DNA of 59,942 nucleotides from CAJVXI01 sp036444215. GTDB taxonomy: Bacteria; Patescibacteriota; Minisyncoccia; UBA6257; UBA9933. The DNA is taken from NCBI GenBank assembly GCA_036444215.1, contig JAZGAA010000006.1, positions 1 through 59,942 of the forward strand, given 5' to 3'. Shown here piece by piece: positions 48,806 to 57,801 of this stretch (its first letter is position 1; each line of letters starts with the position of its first letter). Under the pieces are notes generated by a model. The model had not been told where the DNA came from. It did not search any database and saw only the letters and a list, made by a program, of their open reading frames with translations. Position numbers and translations under genes: made by a program.

Positions 48806-50900
48806 GCCCTACAACTCAAAAGAAATTGAAAAAAAAATTTATCGGCTTTGGGAGAAGTCGGGCTTTTTTAACCCGGATAAACTGCCGGCAAGACATAAGA
48901 AACCTTTTACTATAATAATGCCTCCTCCTAACGCCAATGGCTCGCTTCATATTGGCCATGCAGTTTTTGTGACTTTGCAGGATATTATGATTCGTTATCA
49001 CCGAATGAAAGGCGATAAAACTCTTTGGCTCCCAGGCGCTGACCACGCTGGTTTTGAAACCCAGGTGGTCTATGACAAAAAGTTAGAAAAAGAAGGCCGC
49101 AGCCGTTTTAAAATTCCTCGCGATAAACTTTGGAAAGAAATGTGGGACTTTACACAAAAAAATAAGGAAATAATGGAGAATCAACTTCGGCAATTAGGCG
49201 CTTCTTGCGATTGGTCGCGGGAAAAATTTACTCTTGATAAAGATATTATTGATATTGTTTATAAAACTTTTGAGAAATTAAAAAAAGACAATTTACTTTA
49301 TAGAGGCAAGCGCATTGTTAATTGGTGTATTAAACATCAAACTTCGCTTTCGGATGTGGAGTTAAAATACGAAGAAAGAAAAAATTGTTTTTATTATGTT
49401 AAATATAAAGTACCGGAATTAAATTCTTCAATTACGGTTGCCACTACCAGGCCGGAAACAATTCCCGCTGATGTCGCATTAGCCGTTAATCCAAAAGATA
49501 AGCGTTATAAGAAATTTATAGGAAGACACGCTGTTAATCCTTTAAATGGCGAAAGATTGCTTATTATTACTGATTCCGCAGTTGACATAAAATTCGGAAC
49601 AGGAGTTTTAAAAATTACGCCGGATCATGACAGGTTGGACGAAGAAATTTATAATCGACATTCGGAAATTAATAAAGATTCGCATAGGATAATTAATCCA
49701 TTCGGCAAATTAGAAGGAAAAAATATTCCAAAAGAACTTTTGGGTTTAAAAGTTAAAGAAGCGCGAGATGTATCTATTAAAATTCTTGAAAATAGCAATA
49801 ATTTAGATGAAAAATTCGCGTTATCCGGCATTGATTCCAATTATTTAAATACAGTTGCTTTGTGTTATAAGTGCGGTTCGCAAGTCGAGCCATTAAGTTT
49901 GGACAACCAATGGTTTGTTAAAATGACGGAAAAACCGAAATCAGGAAATAAATCATTAAGGGACATAGCGGTGGAAGCGGTGAAATCCGGAAAAGTAGAA
50001 TTTATTCCTAAGAGATTTGAGAAGGTATTTTTTCACTGGATGAAGAATATAAGAGATTGGAATATTTCCCGCCAGATAGTTTGGGGTATTAAAATTCCTG
50101 ATAAGAGCACCGAAGATGTTTTCGATACCTGGTTTTCATCGGGCCAGTGGCCATTCGCTACTTTAATGACATCCGGCAAAAATGATTTTAAAAATTTTTA
50201 TCCAACTGATGTAATGGAAACTGCATGGGATATTCTTTTCTTCTGGGTAGCGCGAATGATTATGTTCGGACTTTATATTACTGGTAAGCCGCCTTTTAAA
50301 TATGTGTATCTTCACGGTTTGGTTCGTGATAAAGAACGGCAAAAAATGAGTAAATCAAAGGGCAATGTAATAGATCCTTTAGGGGTAATAGATATCTACG
50401 GCGCCGATGCTCTGCGAATGGCGCTTATTGTCGGGAACACTCCTGGAAATGACCCAATAATTTATGAAGAGAAAATTCGCGGCTATCGTAATTTTGCCAA
50501 TAAAATTTGGCAGGCCTCAAGGTTTGTTTTAATGAATTGCGGGGATCTTAATTTAAAAACAAAACCAAAACTTACTGCTTCCGACAGAAAAAAAATAAAG
50601 GAATTAGAGAAATTCAAAAAAGAGATTACCAAATTTATAGGGTCGTTTAAATTCCATACGGCCGCCGAACGTCTTTACCATTATTTTTGGCATACTTTTG
50701 CTGATAAAATAATTGAATCAACCAAACCGCGACTTAAAGGAGATAACAAAAAAGATCGTCAATCAGCTCAATATCTTTTATTGGAAATTCTTAAAACCAA
50801 CCTCAAACTCCTTCATCCTTTTATGCCGTTTATTACGGAGGAAATATGGCAATATTTACCTATTAAAGAGAAAAAGTTGCTGATGGTTGAGAAGTGGTAG
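48786..50900 (+). CDS. valS: Valyl-tRNA synthetase, compact form
   Basis: 704 residues, where most ValRS have 850-950. Class I: PPPNANGSLHIGHA (HIGH), GADHAGFETQ, editing TTRPETIPADVALAVNP, DVFDTWFSSGQWPFA and KMSKSKGNVIDPL. It lacks the C-terminal coiled-coil arm, and the insert between WGI and DVFDTWFSSG is shortened to IPDKSTE, but the ends are in place (FITEEIWQYLP). Charges tRNA-Val and edits threonine. Start ATG 48786 lies inside the preceding gene. Contrast with the enlarged IleRS of the same organism. Confidence 0.95.
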   Translation: MLKQFDKPYNSKEIEKKIYRLWEKSGFFNPDKLPARHKKPFTIIMPPPNANGSLHIGHAVFVTLQDIMIRYHRMKGDKTLWLPGADHAGFETQVVYDKKLEKEGRSRFKIPRDKLWKEMWDFTQKNKEIMENQLRQLGASCDWSREKFTLDKDIIDIVYKTFEKLKKDNLLYRGKRIVNWCIKHQTSLSDVELKYEERKNCFYYVKYKVPELNSSITVATTRPETIPADVALAVNPKDKRYKKFIGRHAVNPLNGERLLIITDSAVDIKFGTGVLKITPDHDRLDEEIYNRHSEINKDSHRIINPFGKLEGKNIPKELLGLKVKEARDVSIKILENSNNLDEKFALSGIDSNYLNTVALCYKCGSQVEPLSLDNQWFVKMTEKPKSGNKSLRDIAVEAVKSGKVEFIPKRFEKVFFHWMKNIRDWNISRQIVWGIKIPDKSTEDVFDTWFSSGQWPFATLMTSGKNDFKNFYPTDVMETAWDILFFWVARMIMFGLYITGKPPFKYVYLHGLVRDKERQKMSKSKGNVIDPLGVIDIYGADALRMALIVGNTPGNDPIIYEEKIRGYRNFANKIWQASRFVLMNCGDLNLKTKPKLTASDRKKIKELEKFKKEITKFIGSFKFHTAAERLYHYFWHTFADKIIESTKPRLKGDNKKDRQSAQYLLLEILKTNLKLLHPFMPFITEEIWQYLPIKEKKLLMVEKW

Positions 50901-50909
50901 TTGTAATAA

Positions 50910-50979
50910 GAGTAATCAGTAATCAGGAATTAGGGAATAGGAATTTTCTGTTTCCTTGTTTACTAGTTCCTAGTTACTC
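50910..50979. repeat. Imperfect palindrome between valS and PrsW
   Basis: GAGTAATCAGTAATCAGGAATTAGG... mirrored by ...TTACTAGTTCCTAGTTACTC. The GGAACTAG/AATCAGGAA unit also occurs at 19320-19360 and in frame in eno (36927-36958). Confidence 0.6.
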
Positions 50980-51001
50980 AATGTGATTTTTTACAAATAA
51001 T

Positions 51002-51652
51002 ATGGAATTCTTAATCATTCTTTTAGGTTTATTGCCCGGTTTTGCCTGGCTAATTTTCTTTCTTAAAGAAGACGTTCATCCGGAGCCGAAAAGAATGATT
51101 GCCAAGGTTTTTTTTGTTGGCGCTATTTTCACTTTTATCGCTCTGGGTTTTGAGGCAATTTTTCAGGATTTTGCCAGAAATTTAAACATCAAAGATACCA
51201 GTATTTTTTCTTTTTTTGGCTTATCTGTGATTGAAGAAGTTTTTAAATTTCTGGCTGCTTATTTAGTGGTAAGAAAGAGCCGCTTTTTTGACGAGCCAAT
51301 TGACGCAATGATTTATATGATTGTGGCGGCTTTGGGTTTTTCTACTGTAGAAAATCTTGCTGTAGTGTTTAATATTGTTTCCGATGCCGGCGGAGTTATT
51401 AATATAATGATTCTTCGTTTTGTCGGCGCTACATTACTTCACGCTTTGGTTTCCGGAGTTGTCGGATTCTATTGGGCTCGCAAAAAAATACTAAAAGGGC
51501 TGGCCATTGCCGCTATCTTGCATACTGTTTTTAATTATCTTATACTAATATTTAGCGAGGCAGTGATTTACCCGAGCGTATTCTTGATAATTATCGCGTT
51601 TTTCGTATTTTATGATTTCGAACGCCTAAAGGCGCGGACTAATACGGACTAA
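51002..51652 (+). CDS. PrsW-family intramembrane metalloprotease
   Basis: 216 residues, about seven membrane helices. FFLKEDVHPEPK near the start, VIEEVFKFLAAY (Glu-Glu pair), FSTVENLAVV and TLLHALVSGVVGFYW (metal-binding His) fit PrsW, a relative of CPBP proteases that cleaves anti-sigma factors in Bacillus. The target here is unknown; no anti-sigma factor gene is in the window. Ends about 45 bp before Hsp20. Confidence 0.88.
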   Translation: MEFLIILLGLLPGFAWLIFFLKEDVHPEPKRMIAKVFFVGAIFTFIALGFEAIFQDFARNLNIKDTSIFSFFGLSVIEEVFKFLAAYLVVRKSRFFDEPIDAMIYMIVAALGFSTVENLAVVFNIVSDAGGVINIMILRFVGATLLHALVSGVVGFYWARKKILKGLAIAAILHTVFNYLILIFSEAVIYPSVFLIIIAFFVFYDFERLKARTNTD

Positions 51653-51697
51653 ACACAGACTCATGCGGAATTTCCGTATAAGTCAGTGTTAATTAGT

Positions 51698-52201
51698 ATG
51701 GATAACGACAACAAAAACTTTTTCGAAAAATTAGCCGGTTTTAATTCCGGCGATGACGAGTTTGAGCCTAAATTAGCAAAGGCTGACGTTTCAAGCTCTA
51801 AAAATAATAAAAATATGAAAAAGAATTCAAAAGAAGAAGAATTAGACACTATTGAAGGGTTTGAGGATTTTGAAGGGCAGCTGACAATTGATATTTATCA
51901 GACGCCGAATAATATAATAGTGGAATCAACAATTGCCGGCGTTAATCCGGATGATTTGGATATTTCTATTACTCCTGATTCTGTAACAATTAGAGGCGAG
52001 CGTCAAAAAGAAGAAAAAATTAAAAAAGAGGACTATCTCTATCAAGAGTGTTTTTGGGGAAGGTTTTCCCGTTCAGTTATTTTACCCCAGGAAGTTGACC
52101 CTGACAGAGCTCAGGCATCGGTTAAAAATGGCGTCTTAAAAATTATCCTTCCTAAACTTGACCGCCAAAAATCTAAGAAGTTAAGAGTAAAATTTGATTA
52201 A
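51698..52201 (+). CDS. Hsp20/alpha-crystallin small heat-shock protein
   Basis: 167 residues from ATG 51698 (MDNDNKNFFEKLAGF). Acidic disordered N-terminus, then the alpha-crystallin domain: GQLTIDIYQTPNNIIVESTIAGVNPDDLDISITPDSVTIRGER, EECFWGRFSRSVILP-type (QECFWGRFSRSVILPQEV) and NGVLKIILPK. ATP-independent chaperone holding unfolded proteins. No Shine-Dalgarno. Its upstream region has GCGGAC/ACGGAC repeats. Coupled to the EndoQ gene, whose ATG lies just after its stop. Confidence 0.92.
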   Translation: MDNDNKNFFEKLAGFNSGDDEFEPKLAKADVSSSKNNKNMKKNSKEEELDTIEGFEDFEGQLTIDIYQTPNNIIVESTIAGVNPDDLDISITPDSVTIRGERQKEEKIKKEDYLYQECFWGRFSRSVILPQEVDPDRAQASVKNGVLKIILPKLDRQKSKKLRVKFD

Positions 52202-52202
52202 T

Positions 52203-53495
52203 ATGAAGTTTATTGCTGACCTTCACATCCATTCAAAATATTCCCGAGCCACCAGTAAGAATATGGTTTTGGAAGAAATTGACCGCTGGGCTGATGATAA
52301 GGGGATTCTGGTGATGGGGACAGGAGATTTCACTCATCCGGGTTGGTTTAAGGAAATAAAAGAGAAACTGAGCCCTGCTGAGCCGGGGCTTTTTAAATTA
52401 AAGCCCCAATACAAAAAAAAGACATTAAAAGGTAATTTATCAGAAACGCGATTTATATTAACTACAGAAATTTCAGGAATTTATTCGCGTTTTTCGTCAA
52501 AGCTTGGAGTAAAGAAAACGCATAGAGTGCATAATCTACTATTTGCTCCTGACATCAAAACCGTTGAAAGTATTAATACTCAGCTTTCCTGGATTGGTAA
52601 TTTAGCTTCGGATGGTCGGCCGATTTTAGGTTTGGATTCCGAGGAGCTGGCAAAGATTGTTTTTAACACTAATCCGGAAGCAGTAGTTATTCCGGCTCAT
52701 GCCTGGACTCCTTGGTTTTCTGTTTTTGGTTCAATGTCGGGATTTGATTCTTTAGAAGAATGTTTCGGCAAACAGGCAAAACATATTTTTGCGATTGAAA
52801 CTGGTTTGTCCAGCGATCCGGCAATGAATTGGCGACTTTCCAAGCTTGATAATATATCGCTAATTTCCAATTCCGATTGCCATAGTTTGCAGAAGATTGG
52901 CAGAGAAGTGAATATTTTTGATACTGAATTATCTTATCAGGGCATTATTGAAGCCATAAAATCCCGTAATCCTAAACAATTTCTGGAGACAATTGAATTT
53001 TTTCCGGAAGAAGGAAAATATCATTATGATGGCCATCGTAATTGCGATATTGTTTTTTCTCCGGAAGAAACAAAAAAGCATAATAATATTTGTCCTAAGT
53101 GCGGGAAAAAACTTACTATCGGAGTAATGAACAGAGTTGACGAGTTGGCAGACAGAGATGTTGATTATAAAGATGATAAAAGAGTTTCTTATCGCAGTTT
53201 AATCCCATTAGATGAAATTATTGCCGAGGCCTTTAATATGGGAACAAATACCAAAAAAGTGGCGGAAGAATACAAGAATTTAATCAAATCCCTTGGCAAT
53301 GAATTGAAAATTCTTTTGGAAACAAGCGAAGGAGAAATAAAATCAGTAGCTGACATTCGGGTGGCTGAAGGCATTAAACGAGTCAGAAACGGACAAGTAA
53401 AAATTCACCCTGGCTATGACGGCGAATACGGAAAAATAGAAATTTTTAGAGAAGATGAACGAGAGGAACTGGAATCCCAAAAAGCTTTGTTTTAA
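52203..53495 (+). CDS. Endonuclease Q-like PHP DNA repair nuclease
   Basis: 430 residues from ATG 52203 (MKFIADLHIHSKYSRATSKNM). PHP metal sites: DLHIHSKYS, GTGDFTHPGW, TTEISGIYSR, HRVHNLLFAP, VVIPAHAWTPWFSVFGSMSGFD, and NSDCHSLQKIGRE. A zinc-finger-like CDIVF...CPKCGKKLTIGVMNRVDELADR follows. This is the EndoQ family (archaea, some Bacillus), which nicks DNA 5' to deaminated or abasic sites. The long HAWTPWF motif is diagnostic. Activity is inferred from family. Confidence 0.88.
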   Translation: MKFIADLHIHSKYSRATSKNMVLEEIDRWADDKGILVMGTGDFTHPGWFKEIKEKLSPAEPGLFKLKPQYKKKTLKGNLSETRFILTTEISGIYSRFSSKLGVKKTHRVHNLLFAPDIKTVESINTQLSWIGNLASDGRPILGLDSEELAKIVFNTNPEAVVIPAHAWTPWFSVFGSMSGFDSLEECFGKQAKHIFAIETGLSSDPAMNWRLSKLDNISLISNSDCHSLQKIGREVNIFDTELSYQGIIEAIKSRNPKQFLETIEFFPEEGKYHYDGHRNCDIVFSPEETKKHNNICPKCGKKLTIGVMNRVDELADRDVDYKDDKRVSYRSLIPLDEIIAEAFNMGTNTKKVAEEYKNLIKSLGNELKILLETSEGEIKSVADIRVAEGIKRVRNGQVKIHPGYDGEYGKIEIFREDEREELESQKALF

Positions 53496-53548
53496 GAATC
53501 AGAAAATCTTTTTCACTCTGATTATTATTCGGTTTAATTAGTGTATTT

Positions 53549-53578
53549 AAACGGCTCACACGCCGTGTGAGCCGTTTA
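53549..53578. terminator. Terminator after the EndoQ gene
   Basis: AAACGGCTCACACG pairs with CGTGTGAGCCGTTT almost without loop; same ACGGCTCA core as the terminator at 17496. Confidence 0.8.
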
Positions 53579-53669
53579 TTTACTCCAAACTTTAAACACC
53601 GTTTCAATTAGAAAAATTTATTATATCCCTCCTTGACTTTATTTTATGGCAGTTTAATATTGTTAATAT

Positions 53670-53867
53670 ATGAGTACAACCACTATTACCAAAAAAGAAT
53701 TAAAAACCGCTGTTAAAGAATCTGTTAGGGAAGTTTTAATATCTGAAATAATGAAACTCAGGGCGCTTATAATGCCAGATGTTTCTTTAAAAGAGCAGAA
53801 AGAAATAGAAAAATTATATAAAAAACCCTTAAGAGAAGCCAAAAAGACAATAGCGGTTAATATATGA
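53670..53867 (+). CDS. Antitoxin-like protein of a RelE/ParE-type module
   Basis: 65 residues, a helical acidic/basic protein (TKKELKTAVKESVREVLISEIMKLRALI... SLKEQKEIEKLYKKP) typical of small antitoxins. It overlaps the toxin start by 4 bp (ATGA). No DNA-binding motif of a known class is obvious, so the call rests mainly on pairing. Confidence 0.7.
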   Translation: MSTTTITKKELKTAVKESVREVLISEIMKLRALIMPDVSLKEQKEIEKLYKKPLREAKKTIAVNI

Positions 53868-54136
53868 ACTGGAAAATCTCTTTTAGTAGAGATGCCTTAA
53901 AATTTATTGAAAAGGAGAAAATCGCCGAAACAGAGATAATTGATATTATCAGAAAGGCGATTTTTGTATTTCAAGGAGAGGATTTTAATATAGATATTAA
54001 AAAACTTAAAGGCCGCTGGCTCGGCTTTTATAGAATTAGAATTGGCAAAATAAGAATTTTAACGGAATTTGATTTTGATAACCTTTCTGTGTTTATAGAA
54101 AGAATAGACTGGCGAGGCAGAGCCTATAATAGATAA
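53864..54136 (+). CDS. RelE/ParE-superfamily toxin-like protein
   Basis: 90 residues. SRDALKFIEKEKIAE near the start, KKLKGRWLGFYRIRIGKIRILTEFDFDN and IDWRGRAYNR at the end follow the RelE/ParE fold with the C-terminal R-x-x-Y. RelE-type members cut mRNA in the ribosome; ParE-type poison gyrase; I cannot tell which. Coupled to its antitoxin; terminator just after. Confidence 0.82.
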   Translation: MNWKISFSRDALKFIEKEKIAETEIIDIIRKAIFVFQGEDFNIDIKKLKGRWLGFYRIRIGKIRILTEFDFDNLSVFIERIDWRGRAYNR

Positions 54137-54142
54137 AAAAAC

Positions 54143-54163
54143 GGGGAGTCGCGATGACTCCCC
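54143..54163. terminator. Terminator of the toxin-antitoxin pair
   Basis: GGGGAGTC pairs with GACTCCCC, flanked by A and T runs. Confidence 0.85.
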
Positions 54164-54174
54164 TTTGTATTTTT

Positions 54175-54495
54175 CTATACCTTTATTTCTTCTATTTTAG
54201 AAGCGACTTCAATTCCCTCCCATTCATATTTGCAATTTCTACATCTTATTTTATAAGAATCATCTGGCTCTCGGAGTGGATAATAGAAATTAACGCCGCC
54301 AAGTAATTGATCGCTGTTGCAGCGGGGACATTTTATTCCATTTTCTGCTAGTTTTTTCCCGTCATCAAAATAGACCGTTTTATTAAGCAGATAATTCATC
54401 GCTGCAATCATAGAGAGCATTATAGCAGCACAAACAATAACAAAAATTAAAGCATTTTTTAAAAACCAGATATCCACAATGTTGATATAATTCAT
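54175..54495 (-). CDS. Membrane-anchored zinc-ribbon protein, unknown function
   Basis: 106 residues. Membrane helix at about 11-36, then a ribbon with CPRCNSDQLLGG and CRNCKYEWEG (two CxxC). Ribosome site AGGAGG 6 nt before ATG. No known family; resembles zinc-ribbon DUF proteins of this lineage. Confidence 0.7.
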   Translation of the reverse strand: MNYINIVDIWFLKNALIFVIVCAAIMLSMIAAMNYLLNKTVYFDDGKKLAENGIKCPRCNSDQLLGGVNFYYPLREPDDSYKIRCRNCKYEWEGIEVASKIEEIKV

Positions 54496-54568
54496 TTCAA
54501 CCTCCTATAAATTGTTTTTTAAAGTTTCTAATTATTAATAATAATCCAATTCCAAGAAAATTACAACC

Positions 54569-54598
54569 AAAAACCTCCGCTTGAGCGGAGGTTTTTTT
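54569..54598 (-). terminator. Hairpin between two minus-strand genes
   Basis: ACCTCCGC pairs with GCGGAGGT (loop TTGA) with runs of A before and T after. It touches the stop end of the 3D-domain gene, which it should terminate. Confidence 0.85.
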
Positions 54599-55106
54599 AT
54601 AATACTTCAATTCTGCTTAATTGTTTGCCGAATGTTTTTGCGGTTGATTTTTCAGCAAACCAGACATCAACTCGGTCATTGAATCTGGGATGCATTCGGT
54701 CTTCAATAATGAAAATCTGGTCTCCGAAAACATCAGGCAATTTAATCTTAGTGCCGATTGGCAAAAAGTTAGCTGCTGCCACTCCTTGTCTTACAAAAGT
54801 TCCAGCTGCCGTAATAAATGGAGTGTCATCGGTTTCTTCCGGAGAGCTGGAGTAAGCAGTGATTACGATTTTGATGTTTTGGGATATTGGCTCAATTTTG
54901 TTTTGAGCCAAAAGCGAATCCTGGGAAATAATGGTTATCTCGTTTATTTCTTCGCTTTTTACAGCATCACCAGCGCCTTCAGCGCTTATTGTTTCCGTTT
55001 CAACTTCCCCATTGGATACGGTTAGCGGCCCGGCAATGCTTAAAAAAACAAGTAATAAAGCCGCTAATTTCCCATATCCGGGGATCCTATTAAGAGTATC
55101 TATCAT
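54597..55106 (-). CDS. Exported 3D-domain protein (cell wall)
   Basis: 169 residues. Signal or anchor at about 13-33, a disordered Glu/Ser/Ile linker, then a 3D domain (the Asp triad of the MltA/RpfB/YuiC group): KIVITAYSSSPEETDDTPFITAAGTFVRQG, AAANFLPIGTKI, VFGDQIFIIEDRMHPRFNDRVDVWF. Such domains form the core of lytic transglycosylases or wall-binding proteins. Enzyme activity cannot be deduced. The terminator at 54569-54598 overlaps its end. Confidence 0.85.
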   Translation of the reverse strand: MIDTLNRIPGYGKLAALLLVFLSIAGPLTVSNGEVETETISAEGAGDAVKSEEINEITIISQDSLLAQNKIEPISQNIKIVITAYSSSPEETDDTPFITAAGTFVRQGVAAANFLPIGTKIKLPDVFGDQIFIIEDRMHPRFNDRVDVWFAEKSTAKTFGKQLSRIEVL

Positions 55107-55208
55107 ATTTTTATTTCAATATAAAAACCCCTTTATCAGGGTTCTCTACAATTATATGGTTTTTTTTACGATTGTCAACAATTTGTGGATAAGTATAATA
55201 TATACTAA

Positions 55209-55315
55209 AGCACCAAATTCCAAGCACCAAATAACAAATAAGTACCAAATTCTAAATTCAAAACGTGTTTCGATCATTGGATATTATTTGTAATTTGGAA
55301 TTTGTGATTTGGGAT
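55209..55315 (-). repeat. Intergenic copy of the palindromic repeat found in 23S
   Basis: Reads AAGCACCAAATTCCAAGCACC...AAACGTGTTTCGATC...TTTGTGATTTGGG. This matches the reverse complement of the 23S insert interior (GGTGCTT, TTATTTGTTATTTGG, AAACACGTTTTGG). Between the 3D-domain gene and recO, shorter and more diverged than the 23S copies. Confidence 0.75.
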
Positions 55316-55325
55316 TTTTATTATT

Positions 55326-55868
55326 ATGACTGAATACTTCACCGAAGCCGTCGTGCTTGATAAAAAAGAAAGCGGCGACTTTGACACTTTGATTTCCTTA
55401 TATACTAAAGATTTAGGCAAGGTAGTTGCCAAAGCCAAAAGTATCCGCAAAATTACTTCTAAATTAGCCGGCCATTTGGAGCCGCTGAATTTTGTCCGGG
55501 TAAGGTTGATAGAAAAAAACGGTTTTCAGGTGGTTGACGCTTTGGCACCAAGACAAAGGAAAAAATCCAGGGCCTCAATTGAAAATTTTTCCAAGTTATT
55601 GACTTTACTTCAATTTATCAAAGAAACAACTTTTGAGCTTCAGCCGGACCCTTATTTTTGGCTGGAAATTAGAAAGATTTTAATTTCTGATTTTGAGGGA
55701 AAAACCGTTTACCGTAATTTGTTAAAAATTTTGGGCTTTGATCCCGAATTTGCCAGTTGTCATCGTTGCAGCAGCAAAATAGTAAATTATTTTTATAAAA
55801 CCGACCAAGTATTTTTTTGCAAAAAATGCAGTGGAAAAATTCCGAAAGATGAGGTAATATTAATATAA
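55326..55868 (+). CDS. recO: DNA repair protein RecO
   Basis: 180 residues, short for RecO (about 240). N-terminal OB fold: YFTEAVVLDKKESGDFDTLISLYTKDLGKVVAKAKSIRKITSKLAGHLEPLNFV; C-terminal zinc site CHRCSSKIVNYFYKTDQVFFCKKCSGKI. Loads RecA onto SSB-coated gaps together with RecR. Near-zero spacing to the next gene. Confidence 0.93.
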   Translation: MTEYFTEAVVLDKKESGDFDTLISLYTKDLGKVVAKAKSIRKITSKLAGHLEPLNFVRVRLIEKNGFQVVDALAPRQRKKSRASIENFSKLLTLLQFIKETTFELQPDPYFWLEIRKILISDFEGKTVYRNLLKILGFDPEFASCHRCSSKIVNYFYKTDQVFFCKKCSGKIPKDEVILI

Positions 55869-55869
55869 T

Positions 55870-57768
55870 ATGGCGCTTGAAGAATTAGAAAAAAAACTTT
55901 ATCAGCAATCACCAAAAAAGAAAGTTGCTTTTAAAAAAGAAAAGCAGATTAAAAAAACCCCGCCTCCAACCGTAAAAAAAGAGTGGACTAAAGAAGAGCC
56001 GGAAGAACAAAGTAGTAAACAATCTGTAATTATTTCTAAATTTAGTAGATACGGACGGCTTTTGTTTTGGATTTTATTGGTGGTGCTTTTAATAGTTGGC
56101 GGAATAGCCGGTTTTTATATTTACAAATATTTTACTGCTCAAGATATAAACCTTTCTTTAGAAGCGCCTCAAGAGGTTTTAATGGGCGTACCTTTTGATT
56201 TGACGATTAATCTTGACAATGATTCCAATAACATTCTTCAAAATTCAAAATTATCCATAAATCTGCCGGCTCATTCAACTTTAACCGGCAATGATTTTAG
56301 TAAACGGGTTATTACTAAAGATTTAGGCGATTTAGGCATCGGCACCAGCATTCAGGAAAAATTTTCAATCATTGTTTTAGGTGATGAACAGACAATAAAA
56401 CGCTTTGATGTAGCTTTGTCTTATTCTTTAAAATCAACCTTAAGGACGCGTTTTGAGAAAACTAAGGCCATTGAAGTAAATATTCGGGAGCCGGGGATTA
56501 AGTTGGATTTGGTAGCGCCTCAAAAAGTTTTAAATAATGAAGAATTTGAGACGGAAATTCATTTTCAGAATATTTCAGAGATAGATTTTTCCGAGCTTGA
56601 ATTAGAGCTGACCTATCCGTCAAATTTCACTTTTAAAAAATCAAGCATTCAACCAACGGTCGGCAATCGAATTTGGAATTTAGGTGATTTAACCAAGAAT
56701 TCCGAAGGAAGTTTTACTGTTAATGGCAGTATTATTGGGTTGGAGTTATCATTTTTTGAAATCAAAAGTTCTTTAAGCGTGGCTTTTTTGGGTCAAAAGT
56801 ATTTAGTCAGTGAAAAATCCGCCAGTTTGAACATTGCCTCTTCACCCCTTTCATTGGCGATTAACGTTAATGACCAAACCGACTATTTGGCTTCACCTGG
56901 TGATTCTTTAAGATATTTTATTAATTATCGTAACAATACTAATGTTGGATTAAGTGATGTTATTGTCAAAGCGCAATTAATCGGCGAGATGTTTGATTTC
57001 TCAACTTTGGAAACTCAGGCCTTCTTCAGTTCTTTGGATAATACTCTTACCTGGAATACTGCTAATACTCCGGAGTTGCGGATTTTGGAAGCCGGCGCCA
57101 GCAACCCTCTGGAATTTCAAATAAAATTACAATCAGGTTATCCAATAAAAAGATTGTCCGATAAAAATTTCGTTTTAAAAATTCAGGCCGAGATTAATTC
57201 ACCGACCGTTCCTTATTATGTGGCTGCTGAAAGAACAGTTGGTTTGGCGAATTTTGAAACCAAGGTGGTTGGAGAGATTACTGTTGATGCTCAGGCCTTT
57301 TTCCGGGAGCCGAGTTGGGGAATCTCCAATAAAGGAAGTTGGTCTCCGAAAGTGAATAAACCGACTAATTTCACGGTTCATTTGGTAATTACTAATTACG
57401 CTACCGATGTTCGTGAAATTGAAGTTAAGGCATTTTTACAATCAGGCGTAAGTTGGACAGGAGAAGTAAAAAGCAATATTGAGACCAAACCGGAGTATAA
57501 TGAAAGAACCCAGGAAGTAGTTTGGAAAATTGATAAAATTCCGGCAAATAAAGGAGTAATTGGCAAACCAATTGAGGCTGTTTTTCAGATTGAAGCCACG
57601 CCTGACATTACTCAGATTGATTATTATATGCCTTTAGTGAGTCAGGCGTCTATTAAGGCCTTTGATGAATTTGTGAATGTAGAATTAAAAAGCTTTGATG
57701 GGGCTTTATCCACGCAATTAGTTGATGATTTAACGGTTGATCCCAGTAAAGGAACAGTCGTCCAGTAA
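55870..57768 (+). CDS. Large membrane-anchored surface protein with Ig-like/DUF11-type repeats
   Basis: 632 residues. A charged, disordered cytoplasmic start (KKKVAFKKEKQIKKTPPP), one membrane helix at about 67-90, then a long extracellular part with repeated beta-rich modules: LEAPQEVLMGVPFDLTINLDN, LVAPQKVLNNEEFETEIHFQN, and a third with VNDQTDYLASPGDSLRYFINYRN, each starting an Ig-like or DUF11-type fold. No cysteines of note and no enzyme motif. Likely a cell-surface adhesion or scaffold protein. Start ATG is 1 bp after recO. Confidence 0.8.
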   Translation: MALEELEKKLYQQSPKKKVAFKKEKQIKKTPPPTVKKEWTKEEPEEQSSKQSVIISKFSRYGRLLFWILLVVLLIVGGIAGFYIYKYFTAQDINLSLEAPQEVLMGVPFDLTINLDNDSNNILQNSKLSINLPAHSTLTGNDFSKRVITKDLGDLGIGTSIQEKFSIIVLGDEQTIKRFDVALSYSLKSTLRTRFEKTKAIEVNIREPGIKLDLVAPQKVLNNEEFETEIHFQNISEIDFSELELELTYPSNFTFKKSSIQPTVGNRIWNLGDLTKNSEGSFTVNGSIIGLELSFFEIKSSLSVAFLGQKYLVSEKSASLNIASSPLSLAINVNDQTDYLASPGDSLRYFINYRNNTNVGLSDVIVKAQLIGEMFDFSTLETQAFFSSLDNTLTWNTANTPELRILEAGASNPLEFQIKLQSGYPIKRLSDKNFVLKIQAEINSPTVPYYVAAERTVGLANFETKVVGEITVDAQAFFREPSWGISNKGSWSPKVNKPTNFTVHLVITNYATDVREIEVKAFLQSGVSWTGEVKSNIETKPEYNERTQEVVWKIDKIPANKGVIGKPIEAVFQIEATPDITQIDYYMPLVSQASIKAFDEFVNVELKSFDGALSTQLVDDLTVDPSKGTVVQ

Positions 57769-57801
57769 ATTTCTAATATTTAATTTTTAACTATCTATGC
57801 T

